DNA from: Pezicula radicicola
Lineage: Eukaryota; Ascomycota; Leotiomycetes; Helotiales; Dermateaceae
Direction: 5' to 3'
NCBI GenBank assembly: GCA_003008705.1
Contig: PDUO01000034.1
Span: 1-64,000 of the forward strand
DNA: 64,000 nt
A model generated the notes under the pieces. It was not told the origin of the DNA. It worked only from the letters and a program-made list of their open reading frames with translations, and did no database searches. A program made the translations under genes and the position numbers. Positions within the stretch are counted from its first letter, which is position 1. Each line of letters starts with the position of its first letter. Of the stretch, positions 12,491 to 24,830 are shown piece by piece.

Positions 12491-13494
12491 ATGGATCAAA
12501 TATCACCAGATTCTCTAGTCTCAATCCTCGTCAGCTTCCTAGAAAAGACGTCCTACAACGAAGAAACTCCTTCCTCTCAGCGAATTAGAATTGCGTGCCT
12601 TCACAACATCACATTTGCCGCCAGAAAACAAAAGGATCGCGATAGCCATGAGTGAATACGTACACGCGACATTTCATTTCATCCCACTAGAAGTTCGGAA
12701 AGCAGTGGCAGTATACGACGCCCATCAAATGGCAATGGATGATGTCCCACAAGAGCAGAATGACAGTCTAGAGAATTTATGTACCGAGCTATCAACAAGT
12801 GAAGGAGTGAGCCATCCAGCATGGCAAGAAAATTTCAAATTCCTTCCAAAGCTCTTTGAGCACTACGGTTCCTATGCACAGACTACCTTATTTCGAGAAG
12901 CTTTGGAGTTCATTCAAGCTACTTGCTTGGAGAGAACTTTGTTTAGAGGGTATCCAGGATCCATGTATCCTCACTACGTTCGAAGAATGAGCACTCAGGG
13001 ACCTGTACAGGCTGTTGTGTGTTTTCCGGGGAAGGAGTTCCCGCAACAAACGTACCTTCCTGTCACTGCAACTATCGAGGCTGAAATGGAGTACTTCGTT
13101 GGAACGGTGAATGATCTTTTTTTCATTTTATGAAGAAAGTAGCACCGCATTTGAGCGCATCAACCTCCCGTTGAATCGATCGGCCTGCACGGGTCAGCCT
13201 ATTCCCGATATTCTGCGTGATATTCTAGATATGGCTATTGATTGTCAGGACCGCACCATGGCCATACTCGAAGATATTGTCGACAAAGCTCTTCTTGAGT
13301 GAGTCTAGCAATTCTTTACCGGTTACACTCACCATCACCTTGCATGCAGTCGGTATAAGATAGGGAAACTTTGTGGCGAATCTGGCAGTAAAGAATTGTT
13401 GCGTTTGTACCTTATGAGTCGACAGACAATGGGTCTGAGCACAGTGTCCGAGACTATGGCCATCTCAGATAAAGAGCAGAGTTCGAGGCTGTAA
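12491..13494 (+). pseudogene. trichodiene-synthase-family terpene cyclase, frame-broken
   Basis: Three blocks in three different frames line up in order with the TRI5 (class I sesquiterpene cyclase) family. Block 1 begins at ATG 12491 and stops at 12655 with an N-terminal helix pattern. Block 2 (about 12640-13133) holds the aspartate-rich segment (MDDVPQEQ) and the family landmark LFRGYPGS followed by HYVRRM. It ends at the start of the second metal-binding motif, inside a run of seven T at about 13116-13122. Block 3 continues this motif in the +1 frame to 13298. A well-formed intron (13299-13349; GTGAGT donor, GCAG acceptor) then leads to a last exon opening with RYKI, the conserved C-terminal arginine-tyrosine block, and ending at 13494. 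Segments are shorter than in intact relatives, so decay is more likely than a single sequencing error. No other biosynthetic gene lies beside it. Confidence 0.72.
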
Positions 13495-14374
13495 CCATTT
13501 CGCAGAGCTGATTAGTTGTCGTAGTGTTTGCCCTTATTTATTGCCTAGATCTAGAAAAAGCCGACGGATTATTAGCTAAAGAATTTAAGATGGAAAGAGA
13601 ATTGAAAGAGAAAGCAATGAAATGAGTAATGATGCATAATACCTTGAGTCAAAAGTGCTGCTTCTATCATCATCTTCTAACATGCCTTTCACACAAAGCT
13701 TGGCACCACAAGAATTAGAATCCGTTCGTTATTTATTACCACCCCGTGCATCATTTGCCAATGTCTAGAGATCATACATACAACATCATTCCTCGATTCA
13801 TCATCCCCAACCATCCCCAACCATCTCCCACCCATAACCACCTCAAGTCCACCACCAATCGTATATGCAACTCCCATATTTTACATCCCAAGCCAAACGC
13901 CCATTCACTATAGTGAATGCATCCATCCCTTCTTCGTATTCACAGGAGAACAAGAAAAATGGTATCTATCGTATCCATCGTATCCAGAGCAGAATGAGCC
14001 AGACGCCATCGCTTGCAACAGAGACATCATGATAGCATGATGAACTCTGTAAAGAATTGCGCTGAAAATAATAAAATCAATCAATGTATGGTGATGTAAC
14101 AACACAAAAGAAACGAAAGAGAAGAAAAGACGGGTAACTCTGATAGACCGTTAAATGACGACTAAGGCAATGCCAAGAATGCTGCCGTAGTCGAATCTGG
14201 TGCAAAGGATACCCTGAAAATTGGAAATGTGGTTGAGGTCAAAAATACATGCCGATATTCCGGGGTATTTGGATGCTTCTGAGGTTATATGATGCCTGAG
14301 AAGTCATACTATTGACGAATCGACCACATCTAACATGGCAGGCTGCAGTAGTGTCACAAGGTTGTGAACACAGA
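13495..14374. other. intergenic spacer, 3' side of the J-domain gene
   Basis: No gene was recognised. Around 13790-13850 there is a C/A-rich simple tract with repeated ccatcccca units. The last few hundred bases are probably the 3' untranslated region of the minus-strand J-domain gene. Confidence 0.45.
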
Positions 14375-17300
14375 TCATGCTACTCCAAAGTGGTGCTTCG
14401 CAGCTTCCCTCATGGCCATGAAGGTCTTGAGGTTCTGCTTGTGCATCTCCATGGCCGTGTACCACCAATCGTGCACTTTCATGTCTTCTGTTAGACCCTC
14501 CATGTATTGAAGGCACGGCTCATCACCAACTCCGCCAAGCCAGCCTTGGCGCATTTGCTGCACTTGATGTCTGCGAGCTGTAAAGTGCGAGATTATCCGG
14601 CAGTAGAACAAATCCCAGTCCACCATATAAGTGTTGAATGCCGAAAGATAAGCTTGCCACGAAGTAGGTTGAGATGCGTTGACTGGGTTAGGGGCTCTTG
14701 GAATTGTGGGAAGATCAAGGTCGCCTGTCGTCGACGATTTGGCGATTGGCACTTTTGAAGCTGCTTGGCTTTGAAAAGGGAGATTTGAAGCAAGATCCTC
14801 GAACCCATTAAGACCCTTTGCTCCTTGCATAATCGGCTCCGCGTTCTTGAGTGTCTCTAGATTGATTGACTCAAAGCCGTCACTTCCGGCTGATTCCGCC
14901 GCTCGACGCTTACTTGGAGACTTTGTAGTTCGAGGGGGGAGATCTGGCTGGGGAGCAGTCGATGCTTCTGCTCGGCCATTTGTATCCCGCCATTCGGGCC
15001 GCGATGGTTCAAGTGGTACATTCCGGGGTTGACCTGTTTGACCTTCAGCTGCGGCCTTTGCAAATGCAGTCAACCCTTGTTTGCGCAATGTTGAAGCCAT
15101 GCGAGGTGCAGATGGCGTTCGCGGTGGCTCCTCTGTATCGATATCCATAGGTGTGGGGCTAGCCGTCCTAGTTTCAGGTCGAGTACTTGTTCCACTGGAG
15201 CTTGAATTTCCATTAAACTTGTTCGGGCCCATAAACAATGGTTTTCCGTCCGAACTATCGCTCTCATCAATCACGGCGGCAGTGCCCGCTGTTGGACGAG
15301 GTACGGAACCCCGCTGTGTTTTGCTTGACTTGCGATTAGGATATGCCGATCTGCCACTAGGGGATTGATGCGGAGGTGGAGCAAAGACTGCGGGGGCGAA
15401 AGTTTGCTCCCATTCCTGAGCAGAAAACTGTCTGGTGCCTCCTGGAGATTCAAGTGGTACTTCGGAGTCAGGTTTGGGATCAAGACCAGGAACAGGGGCC
15501 TTGGTGGAGAGATTTGGTCTACTTCCTGCTCGAGGCTTGATGGGCGACTTTCCACGAGTTCGACTGCCGGATCGAGCGCGGCCAGGGGTGGGCATGTTTG
15601 CAGCCTTCTGCTCATTCATGAAATAGTCGCCAGCTGTGAACTTTCCATCCCAGTCTTCTGGTGTGAACTTCGTGCTGATATTCTCTGCGCTGCTGCTTGG
15701 GAAACTGGTCATTGGAGGTTTTTCAGAGGTGCCATCGGTATCAAAAGAAAAACTAAATCAAAAGAACGGTCAGCAAAGGTTTTTCAGTGTTAGTGTTGGA
15801 ATTTTTTTCATCATATTGGCCACTTAGCCTGCGTTCTCCTTATCTTGGTGAGCCATGGGCCACCATCAAAGAGACCTCAGCCATTTGACACTGACCTATG
15901 TTGACTGTTCTGGGAAGCTTGCGGTGGCACTGGCTGACTTGCCATGCCAGACGAACTTCTTTTGCCAGTGAAAGAACAAAGACGCTCGCCTCTGCGAGGG
16001 TTGTTGACAAGTTGGTCTAGGAGGTTACGTTGCTTCATTTCAAATGGATTGAGAGCATGAGTCGAAGCTCCACTGGGAGTAGTGGCGTCAGATCTACCAA
16101 GGTGATTGGTGCCATCTTTAGATGGAACAGGCCATTTGGTGAAAAAAGATCTGGAAGAAGTCAAGCCATAGGGGTCTTCATCTCTTGCCAAGTATCCATC
16201 TTTTGATGAATATACTTCTGATACTTTCGGAAGCTTGACTGCTGGCTTGATCTCGGGAGCGTTAACTGTAAAAGAATATGCGCACATTGAAGGCTGTCCA
16301 TTGGCGTTGTTCGTTGTTTGACCTTGACGAAAATCTTTTAGCGACGGATCTGTTGCCGTGTGGCTCTTTTGGTTGGCCTTCCACCACTCCCGGAACTCCC
16401 TCAACGGAATGTGCTTACTGTTTTCTGTTCCCGTAGGAGGTGGTTTTGCGGTGGTCGTAGTTCTCTTCTTCGGCTTTGCATATTCACGAGGTTTCTGTCT
16501 TCTCGCTTCATCTTCTGAGCTAGTGCTGTCAAGGTCGACTACAGGAGTATGTCTTGGTGCATGTGGGTTATTTCGACGGGCCATGTTCGGATCGGAATCA
16601 GTCCTTGGGACATAGTCGGTGGTAGGATGTGACCGATGTGGCCGGCTTCGAGGTGGGCTTGCGCTTCGATGTCTATCAGCTGAGCCGGTGGGCGAAAAGG
16701 CTCCAGCTGAGCCGGGATCCCTGGTACTCCTTGATCTATTGATATTAGCGCTCTCAAATGGATTTGTCTTCTCCCCGCCATGGGTAGAGTATGGTGTGCT
16801 TAAGCGGGGTTCGCTAGGGGCGCCAGCCTGTTCCCTGAATTGCTTCAAGGGGTCGACAACAGGCGGTCTGGGTGGAGGCGGCGGTACGTCGTGGGGAAAT
16901 TCTGCTCGTCTATTGCTACTTGTAAAGTACGCCGATTTACTGCCTGCTTGAGGTTCGTCACCCGTAGGATCGCTGGGCATGAACCCTGTTCTCTTCGTAC
17001 TCTGACTTCTGCGCGGCATACTTCCGGTCATGAATTCGTCGTAGGCCTTGCTTCGGGGTGGTACAGAGTGCTTCATGTTGTTACTCTCCTCGCGTCCAGA
17101 CTGAGGCGTGTACTCCTTCGGTGGTGCCTTTGGGGTGGCCCATGACTTTCCAGGTCCAGTCTCGGCTCTTGATCCATAAGCTGTCTTGGCGGATTCTGGT
17201 TTTCCCCTCATGTTCTCCCATGCTTGATATGTGCTTCGCCTGGACTCTGCGCCTTCCTGAGCGGTCTTATGAGCTGAGGCTCCAGCTCCAGGTGTCTCGA

Positions 17301-17744
17301 AGTTTTTATATCGTTGGGCACCTGCAGAAGGTGGTGGAGGTCTGTTAGCGTTCGGGTTTCTCTTCGGAGGCGGCGCCCATTGTGATCCAGCATTTGCATA
17401 GGGATTTCCTCTCGGTGTAGGCACAGAAGCGCCAAAGCCGGAAGCATAGGCCATTCCTCTCTTTCGGCTTGCATCATATTTAGCTCGTTGTTCACTATCT
17501 GTGAGGACTTCATGGGCAGATTGAATAGCCTGGAATTTGGCGTTGACTTCGGTTTCGCGTCCAATGTTTCGGTCGGGGTGGTACTTTAGAGCTGAGTTGG
17601 CCGCCTTGTTAGCGAAATTAACCTGACGCTGGAAATGAGAACAATACCAAGTTTTTTGAACTGCTTCTTGATATCATTGATATCCGCGGTCGGCGGAAGC
17701 TCTAGATCACCATAGTAATCTCTACTGGGATCAGCTCTAACCAT
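14375..17744 (-). CDS. J-domain (DnaJ-type) co-chaperone with a long disordered tail
   Basis: Three exons on the minus strand: 17744-17648, 17591-15896 and 15752-14375 (1056 residues). Intron 1 (17592-17647) has GTATTG, a GCTAAC branch and a CAG acceptor. Intron 2 (15753-15895) has GTCAGT and TTTAG. The N-terminus is a J-domain: MVRADPSRDYYGDLELPPTA, then KKQFKKL, the HPD tripeptide at about residues 37-39 (KYHPDRN), and the helix with SAHEVLTD. J-domains stimulate the ATPase of Hsp70 partners through HPD. Most of the remainder (about 80-900) is Pro/Ser/Arg-rich and probably disordered. A compact C-terminal region with SWQAYLSAFNTYMVDWD and DWWYTAMEMHKQNLKTF looks folded and helical. The client and cellular location cannot be read from the sequence. 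Confidence 0.88.
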
Positions 17745-20128
17745 GATGGAAAGCTGAGTAAGGGTAACCAGCGCAGGATTTGCTGGCCACCGCGAATACT
17801 CTCAGAAATAACAATGTCAACAGAAGATCATGAACATCGGCGGTATGAGAATCGCGCAGCCTGCAATATTGGATCTTTCTCCATGCAATTTGTAGTATGT
17901 AGTGCGAACGTCAGCGAATGCTGTCGGAGGACGGTTTGCGCAGGTGGTGGATCCTTCTCCAGCGTGCAGGTTGCTTCTTGAGGTCGTAGCTTGAGGTATA
18001 AAACCTTGTATTGGACAGCAAGATCCCCAAAGGAAACGTTGATGTCTAGAGAAATATGGGGTGTGGGGTTTTGTAAGGCGGTGGGGTTGAAGGCGAAGTT
18101 GAGAGAGGTAGGTAGGAAAAGTCTTGACGTTGCCTGTCCTACGAACGCGATGTTGCTTTTTGAAGCGACCCTGGCGAGCCTGGCTGGGGCCTGCTGATAT
18201 CGAGGTGGAGTGAATTCCCCTCCACGCATTCACTCTTACCACTCGGCGAAATGAATGACCGATCCGAGGCTTACTTTTTGCCTTGAATGACGTCAAATGT
18301 AGGAAGTGGCTATGTTATGCGTTCGGGCGCAAAGTCTAGACACCGAATCTAGCAAATGCGAGAATTGGGAGTGGTTGAAAAGGATTAATGCATCCCGTCT
18401 GATCTGACAGCAGCGAAGTTGTCCGATGCCAAATCGTCGCCATGCAATGATGCCTTAAACATCAGGTACTAAAAGCCAAATCAGAACAGGGTTTACAACC
18501 GAAGGGGTCAAGGGAAGGGCCGAGCCAGAGCACATGAGTATCTAATCATCGCTTTGGAAAAGGAAGGGATCTTCAAATTAACCCTCATTTGGCGTATGGA
18601 CCGCATAGGATGATTAGTCTTATCTTTTAAGTAGTTGAACACAACCTCGCTGAGGAAATTGACATGGGGACAATTGAGTTGTCCAAATAAGTCACTTGCT
18701 CAAATCAAGTATGTAGGTTACTCAAATAACTTCGCTACCCAAATTAAGTGACTATTTAAATCAAGTAAGTTACTCAAGGTATTTACTTTAATATCTCGAC
18801 TTTAATTTCTACAACGACCTAACATAGCAAGTAGAATCAACTGAACATTTAGCGACACACGACCAGCACTGACAGTGGACCAGGAAAGACAACATGTGAA
18901 AAGTATAATTGTATCACTCACCAAAAACGAACAATAAATGAGTTGTAATTCGAAAATCCAGATTATTGAGCATCGTAGATAACATATGAATATGAGACCT
19001 TTCACTAAGGAAAACCTATGAGTCCTCGCTTATCGCTTACACATTGCTGGAAAGGAGAGGAAAGGAAACCAAACACACAACATGAACCTCCATTCAACCC
19101 TAGCCGCTACTAAATGCTCAACTCTTAACCACAAACCAAATTAAAACGTTACCTACTATATGGATAACGACTGAAATCCCATTCTTGAGGTTGTTCAAAT
19201 TGAAAGATGTAAGGTATGTATGTCGGGTCTAGATTAGGGAAGTTTTTCAGTTTAATATCTAGACGGCTATCAAAGGGAGGTAGGGACCAAAAAGACTAAT
19301 ATCAAGATTTATTAACATTAGATAAGTTTGCCGAAAGTCTAGATTGCAAAATTACAATATAATATTAATAAGATTATAAGAAGTCTGCTAATTTCTAATA
19401 TTGTTAGCTCGGAAGAAAGACAGTAAGCAGTGATGGACAAGTGCCAACGAATTTGGCCGAATATAAAGGAGGGGTGTATGTATGACAATTACCTAATTTT
19501 ACTCACCTAGTAATGCGAGAGACCTCCGGCTTTGGCTCCACATTTGAAGAATTGGCTTGTATTAGATTTGATTGAAGCATCCTAGTAAAGAACTGTCTAC
19601 AGAAACACAAATAGTATACTAGCACTCATTAGTACATTCCTAAATTTTGTTTATATCAACTACTCTAAGCTGAGCTGGCTCTAAAACCAACTATACAACT
19701 ATTAGACCAAGCGTAAATAACCCCAGAACCCTTCGCCACCTAGCTTAGAATTATTTTAGTATTTTATCAGCCCATTATACGCGCCAACCCTCTTTGAGTG
19801 CACTAAACCCCAAATCCAACCCCTCACATCACTTGCTATGCATAACTTCAAGACTCATCATCACAACCATCCTGTCGCAATCGAAAACAAGATGGAATTA
19901 ATATCTTACCCAATGGAGATAGGTAGAAAAAAAGACCCTGCAGTATAAAGAGGCTTTGCTCCTTCGATGCAAAGGTGAAATTCGTGTTTATTGAGTATAA
20001 CCTAACTCTTTCGCTTACCAACACCACCCATGAGAGAAGAATATACGCCGCAATCAATTTACAATGCCCATAATGATCCAAACCAAACAAAAGTCTATGC
20101 TTCCTTTCCATATCAACAATAATGTTAC
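17745..20128. other. gene-free region with 18-bp-type repeat
   Basis: Overlapping open frames near 17820-18300 on the minus strand lie immediately upstream of the J-domain start and show no domain. I read them as leader or promoter sequence. From 18680 to 18780 lies a degenerate copy of the 18-bp repeat family. From about 18780 to 20100 the sequence is AT-rich with scattered stops and no recognisable gene. Confidence 0.5.
18680..18779 (+). repeat. degenerate 18-bp-period repeat, locus 1
   Basis: Runs such as gctcaaatcaagtatgtagg, ttactcaaataac, tacccaaattaagtgac and aatcaagtaagttactcaag repeat a degenerate CAAGTnAGTTACYCAA theme. It matches the clean units at 34886-34950 in the same orientation. 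Confidence 0.6.
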
Positions 20129-23100
20129 TCAAACCATAGAATCATAGGTCCATCCACCTTGTCTCCTGACACGGTCCCTGGCCTCCAAATCCCTTCTAAT
20201 CTCATCTTCGGTGAGACGATCCTGTCCCGACCAGTTGGCACTTGAAGTTCTTGCTCTGAATTTGGGGAATTTGTCCTTGCTCTTGCTGAACACTTCTTCC
20301 ATAATAAGCGGTCCTGGAGGACCGAACACGTCCATCGGGTCCATAGTCTCCTGTTTCACCAATTGCCTTTGCAGCTCTGGCGTGTTTGCCCATCCCACAG
20401 CAGCAAATTCATTGTTTTCATCCTCATCTTCATCTTCAGAATCAGTATGAATCTCCGGAAGTTCAATAGATTCTCCATTCTGGTATCTTGGTGATGATTT
20501 AGCAGCCGACTTTGCATGCGATTTAGAGACACCAGCAGCTCCAGGAGGTCGTGCAGGCGTCTTGTGCAACTGGCTAGAAGGTTGACTTGAGCTGGGCGCA
20601 AAGTTGATAGGGGCCTTTGAAACCTGTGTCATATCCATAGGGTGAGCAGGTTTCGACTGATTACCATTATGCTGTGATATTAACGTGTTTCGTGGAAGGC
20701 TCGAGGCAGGTGGAGGTGCATTGGCATATCCACTTGGGAAGAGCGACTTGGTAGGTATTTCCTGTACCAAATTAGTACGAGCATCTAGGAAGGCGGCATG
20801 AGAACTCACCTTCTGGCGAACACTGGATTGACGGATTGGTGGCGCCATCATCCTGGGTTGATTTTCAGTCGTATCGTCGTCGTCGAATGCATCGCTCGTC
20901 TTTCGGCGCTTCGAATCAGTCTGGTTCTGTTGGTAAGATGGTCCGTTCCGTTGCAATTGAGGACGAGAGTGATGGTCATCGCCGTTATCTTGCTGAAGTG
21001 GTCGCTTCGGTGGAGCTTTGCTAGTATTGTGCGTGTTTGCGTTCACAGATCGGCCTAGATCGCCACGTTGTGGTGGAATCGGAGGTAGTGCTTTATCTTG
21101 CAATGCGGCACGAGATATGTCAGTGCTAGGTTGATTTCGTAAAGCAGGGGGAGGAGCCCGTGTTTGTTTGGCCTTCTCCATTTCCATTCGCTTTTTGTCC
21201 ATGGCTTGACGATTCACTTGCCTTTTTGCTTCGGCGGCCATCGCAGCTTGCTCTTTCTCACGCTGTAGTTCACGTTGGCGTTCAGCCTCTTGCCGGCGAT
21301 CTTGCTCCTTTTGACGGCGTTCCTCTTCTTTGATAGCAGCACGTTGTCGCTCAATTTCCATTTTTGCTTCTCTTTTTCGCTGTGCTACCAGTTCGTCCTG
21401 CTCCCTTTTCTTAGCTGCGGCCTCCAAAGCTTTAGAAGCTGTAGATTTAAAACTGCCTGTCGACGATTTGCTCTGAAAAGAAGCGTTACTTGCTGTGCTT
21501 TGCTTGTTCCTTAATGTGCTTTGTGAGGTTGTTGTAGAAGCGGGAAGTGAGTCTTGCAGGCTCGAGGCAAGACTTGCATTTGAAGGATGATATTGATGTC
21601 CACGCTGAGATCCGGTGTCGACGCGAATTACGGTTGGTGCCTTTGTTTTAGGAAGAGTTTCCTTCGTAGGTTTCAATGGGCGTTTCAGTCCTGGTCTACC
21701 AATCTGAGATTTTGGCCGTGGAATGGATGGTGGAGGCATAGCTACTGGTGCGTTGCCTAGCTCCGTATCATTGCTTGCCATATCTTCGGTGCGTACCGCA
21801 GCAGCAGCAATACCTTCAGCTTCTAGTTGAGTTTTGGTCTTTCGAGGACTGCTACGGGTGGCTCTTGGGACGTCCACTTGGCTTGACTTCGCGAGGTTTT
21901 CTTGTTCCTTACGTGCAAGGATCTGCTTCTCCATGGCTATGACACGTTCCTGCTCAAGGCGGTGCTGTCGAGCCTCTTCTTGGACCTTCATCCGCGCCTT
22001 CTCAAGCTGATCTACTATGCGCTTTGTCTCTTTAGCCTCTTCCTTGCGCTTCTCCTCCCTTTCAGTAGAAGCACGGGTTTTTCGCGGGCTCTTCGTAGGG
22101 CTTGCTGGAGTTTGTTGTGGTGCATCGTTCATATGATTTTCAAGAGATGGATATGTAAGTTCTTTGTCGTCTTCGACAACTTCATCCATCGAGCTTGTTG
22201 TGTGTGGTCTTTCATATCCTGGCGAGAGAGCTGCATTCTTAGCTTCCGCGCTAACTGCCGCACTACTCGCAAAAAGTCCTTTGGAAGTCTTCAAAATAGA
22301 AGAAAACTTGTCCTTTGCCGCTTTCAGCGGGCTACCCCTACTCCTTGAAGGAGATTTGGGCGGTGTCGTAGACTCCCCAAGGGTAGAAGTCGAGGGATTG
22401 GGGTTCGATACGGAAATACCCTTCTTGACACTGTTTAAAGATATCGAATCGTCTGACTTCTTAGGTGAGCGAAGAAATGATGCGGAGACTGACTTGATGT
22501 GACGGAGCGGGCTCATGGATGTATCGGCGACTGGCTCACGGATGGGTGAAATTTGCCTCATGGGTGATCCTCGTTTAGGGACGGTGAATTGTGCTCCACC
22601 GATGCTATCCTTACCATGAATACTCTCCATTACATCAGCTGTATGACTTTTGGCCAATTGTGGGCGGGGGCTGAAAATTGAAGGCTCAGCAAGTGCAGCT
22701 CCAGTTGTTGGGGGTCCAATCCAGCTCTCATCCTCATCTTCAGGAAAGGCCCCGGGAGCTACGAATGAACGGTCCTTTCGAAGGGGTGACTTTTGCTGTT
22801 GCGTTTCTTGTGATGGCTGGGTTGATTGACTCGCTTGCGAGATCGCTAATGTGTTACTTGCAATCGACTTAGAATGCGGTCGGAAATTTGACTGCGACTG
22901 TCCTAACATGCTTATCTGATCCTGCAGCCGTTGCGTGGAAGTCTTGTTGTGAAGGCGCGCCCAATTTGTTTCTTCATTGGACTTCTTGTTGTCTTCCGCA
23001 CTGTCCACATCCATCTCATCGTCGTCATCCTTTTCTGGCCTAGCGTTCCCAAGACTCTTGCCACCAGTTTGGCGACCATAATAGCTCGTCCTTGTCTGAT

Positions 23101-24303
23101 CTAAATGGCTTGTGCGTGAAGCACGATTTCCAATACTCTTCTTCGTGGTGATTGGTTCTCGTGCTGGTAGTGAAGCGAAATTCAAGCTGCTTTTACGCAC
23201 AATTGGCCTGATCGGGCTTGAAGCATCAGATGGAGACTGGACGTCTTCCATATGCTCGTCTTCCCCATCCACTTCTGGCTCCTGGATGGGATGTGCTGTC
23301 TGCTTCATTGGAGATTTTAATGGAGACTTCGATGGAGACTTTGCGGCAATTACAGGCCTTTGGGGTGAGCGCTTCTGTGGACTGGGCGAGCGTGGTGTCG
23401 AACAACGTGGGATCCTGCTCTGAATAGGGGATTCTAGAACTGGGTACGAGACCATCGCCGGCTCTTCAGTTGTGCTTTCTGTTTCCATCTCTTCCCCTCT
23501 TTCAACCTCTCCCTGTGATTCCTCTCCCAAAATCTTGGTCGACTCTTCTCTGGCTGATTGAAAAGATCCTTCTGTTGTTCTTCGTTCTTCTGACACTTCC
23601 GACGTTCGACTTTGATGCACATCAGGACTTCGAGCCAATGGGCGACCAGGACTCTTTGCAGGAAACACTCTGGGTGAAGACTGGTGGGCCTCTTGCTCAT
23701 ACCCTTGATCATTGACTTCAGTCCCATCATCAGACTGGCTGCCATGGTATCCGGAGTCGAGTGTATTGATGGGTCGCCGTGGCGACGCATACTTCGTAAT
23801 AGGCGCAGGTTGGTGCTTTACTGGCTCGTCTTCAGCTACTCGAAAGGTCGAAATCTGTCGTTCAAACTGTTTCTGCCGAAATGGGCTGGGGCCGCCTCGT
23901 GGAGTTGCTGAAAACACATCTGATAAAGGCTGTCTCGTATTAGTATGCATGCTCCCATATAACGCGTCGAGAATACGTACTTCTCGGGCTTCGAGGGGAT
24001 TCAATTTTCGTGTTGTCCTTGGTGTCTTCCCGCGAAGTTTTCCAGGCGTCTTGAAGATATCCGCAAATTTTCTACAAAAAGGCAATGAGCAGAATTCGGG
24101 CGCTGGCTTGTGTTTACATACGACTCATTCTTACTGAATATCTCACTCATATGCTCGTTCAACCATTCCATTTCATTATGCGCCGCAAACGTGAAACCCT
24201 CGGCCTCTGTGTCTGCCCACTGCTGCGCAGAGTTCCGTTCTTCTGATATCCATGCTGCACTTCCTACTGGCGCCTGGCGCAGATTCGCCCGTGTCGACGC
24301 CAT
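20129..24303 (-). CDS. INCENP/Sli15-type inner centromere protein (chromosomal passenger complex)
   Basis: Two exons on the minus strand, 24303-24122 and 24071-20129 (1374 residues). The intron (24073-24121 removed, with the acceptor TTTTTGTAG) has a perfect GTATGT donor. The C-terminal 90 residues form an IN-box: TPELQRQLVKQETMDPMDVF, PLIMEEVF, then ARTSSANWS. In the family this region wraps the Aurora kinase, and the TSS serines are kinase targets. The middle contains a long charged region, about residues 700-1010, rich in K/E/R/Q (for example RQAEKEQAAMAAEAKRQ-like runs). It resembles the single-helix or coiled-coil stretch of INCENP. The N-terminus (EMEWLNEHMSEIF) probably contacts the Survivin/Borealin-type partners. 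Serine-proline sites are dense, as expected for a Cdk-regulated protein. The gene is divergent from the acyl-CoA dehydrogenase. Confidence 0.87.
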
Positions 24304-24830
24304 CGAGGGTGGTGCAAAGTAATGCGCGTCGAGAAATTATGTAGAGCGCGTCAGGCAAGTTGTAATTGAGTCGGTGATCATAAGAGCATGTCGTAGTGTA
24401 AATCGCGGTCGTGTAAGTAAGTCGCGGAGCGTGATGGTAGTCGAATGTGGAGCTCGAAGCGTCGATAGTTGATACTGAATGCAGTGGCGACAGTCAAAAC
24501 AATGCGAGGGCGAGTCCAGCCTAGCCTGAGTGACGGATGACGCTAAACGAGAAACGACGATCATGTGACCGACCCCTCCGGCCATTCTCGGGAAATAAAC
24601 AACACTCTTTCGATCACAACTGCATACTGCATGTTCTCCGCATTTTTCCTCATGTTACATTGTTGGTGTAGACCAGTTTCTATTTCTACTACCCGCCGCA
24701 TAATTTTGGGCTTGCCTGTTTTCATTCATATAAACAAATATAAACAATATCTTGTCAAGCGTGGTTGTCAATTCTCACTTCCTGTCGTTGCTACCTCACA
24801 ATTTATTACTCCTCAGAGACGGACTTCATC
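24304..24830. promoter_or_regulatory. divergent promoter region, INCENP-like / acyl-CoA dehydrogenase
   Basis: 527 bp separates two start codons that point away from each other, so it must hold both promoters. No TATA box is clear. Short open frames here show no domain. Confidence 0.55.

Noticed and set aside
17817..18296. Two overlapping minus-strand open frames of 133 and 159 codons upstream of the J-domain gene
   Set aside because: They overlap in different frames, show no domain or splice logic and sit where the leader and promoter of the J-domain gene must lie.
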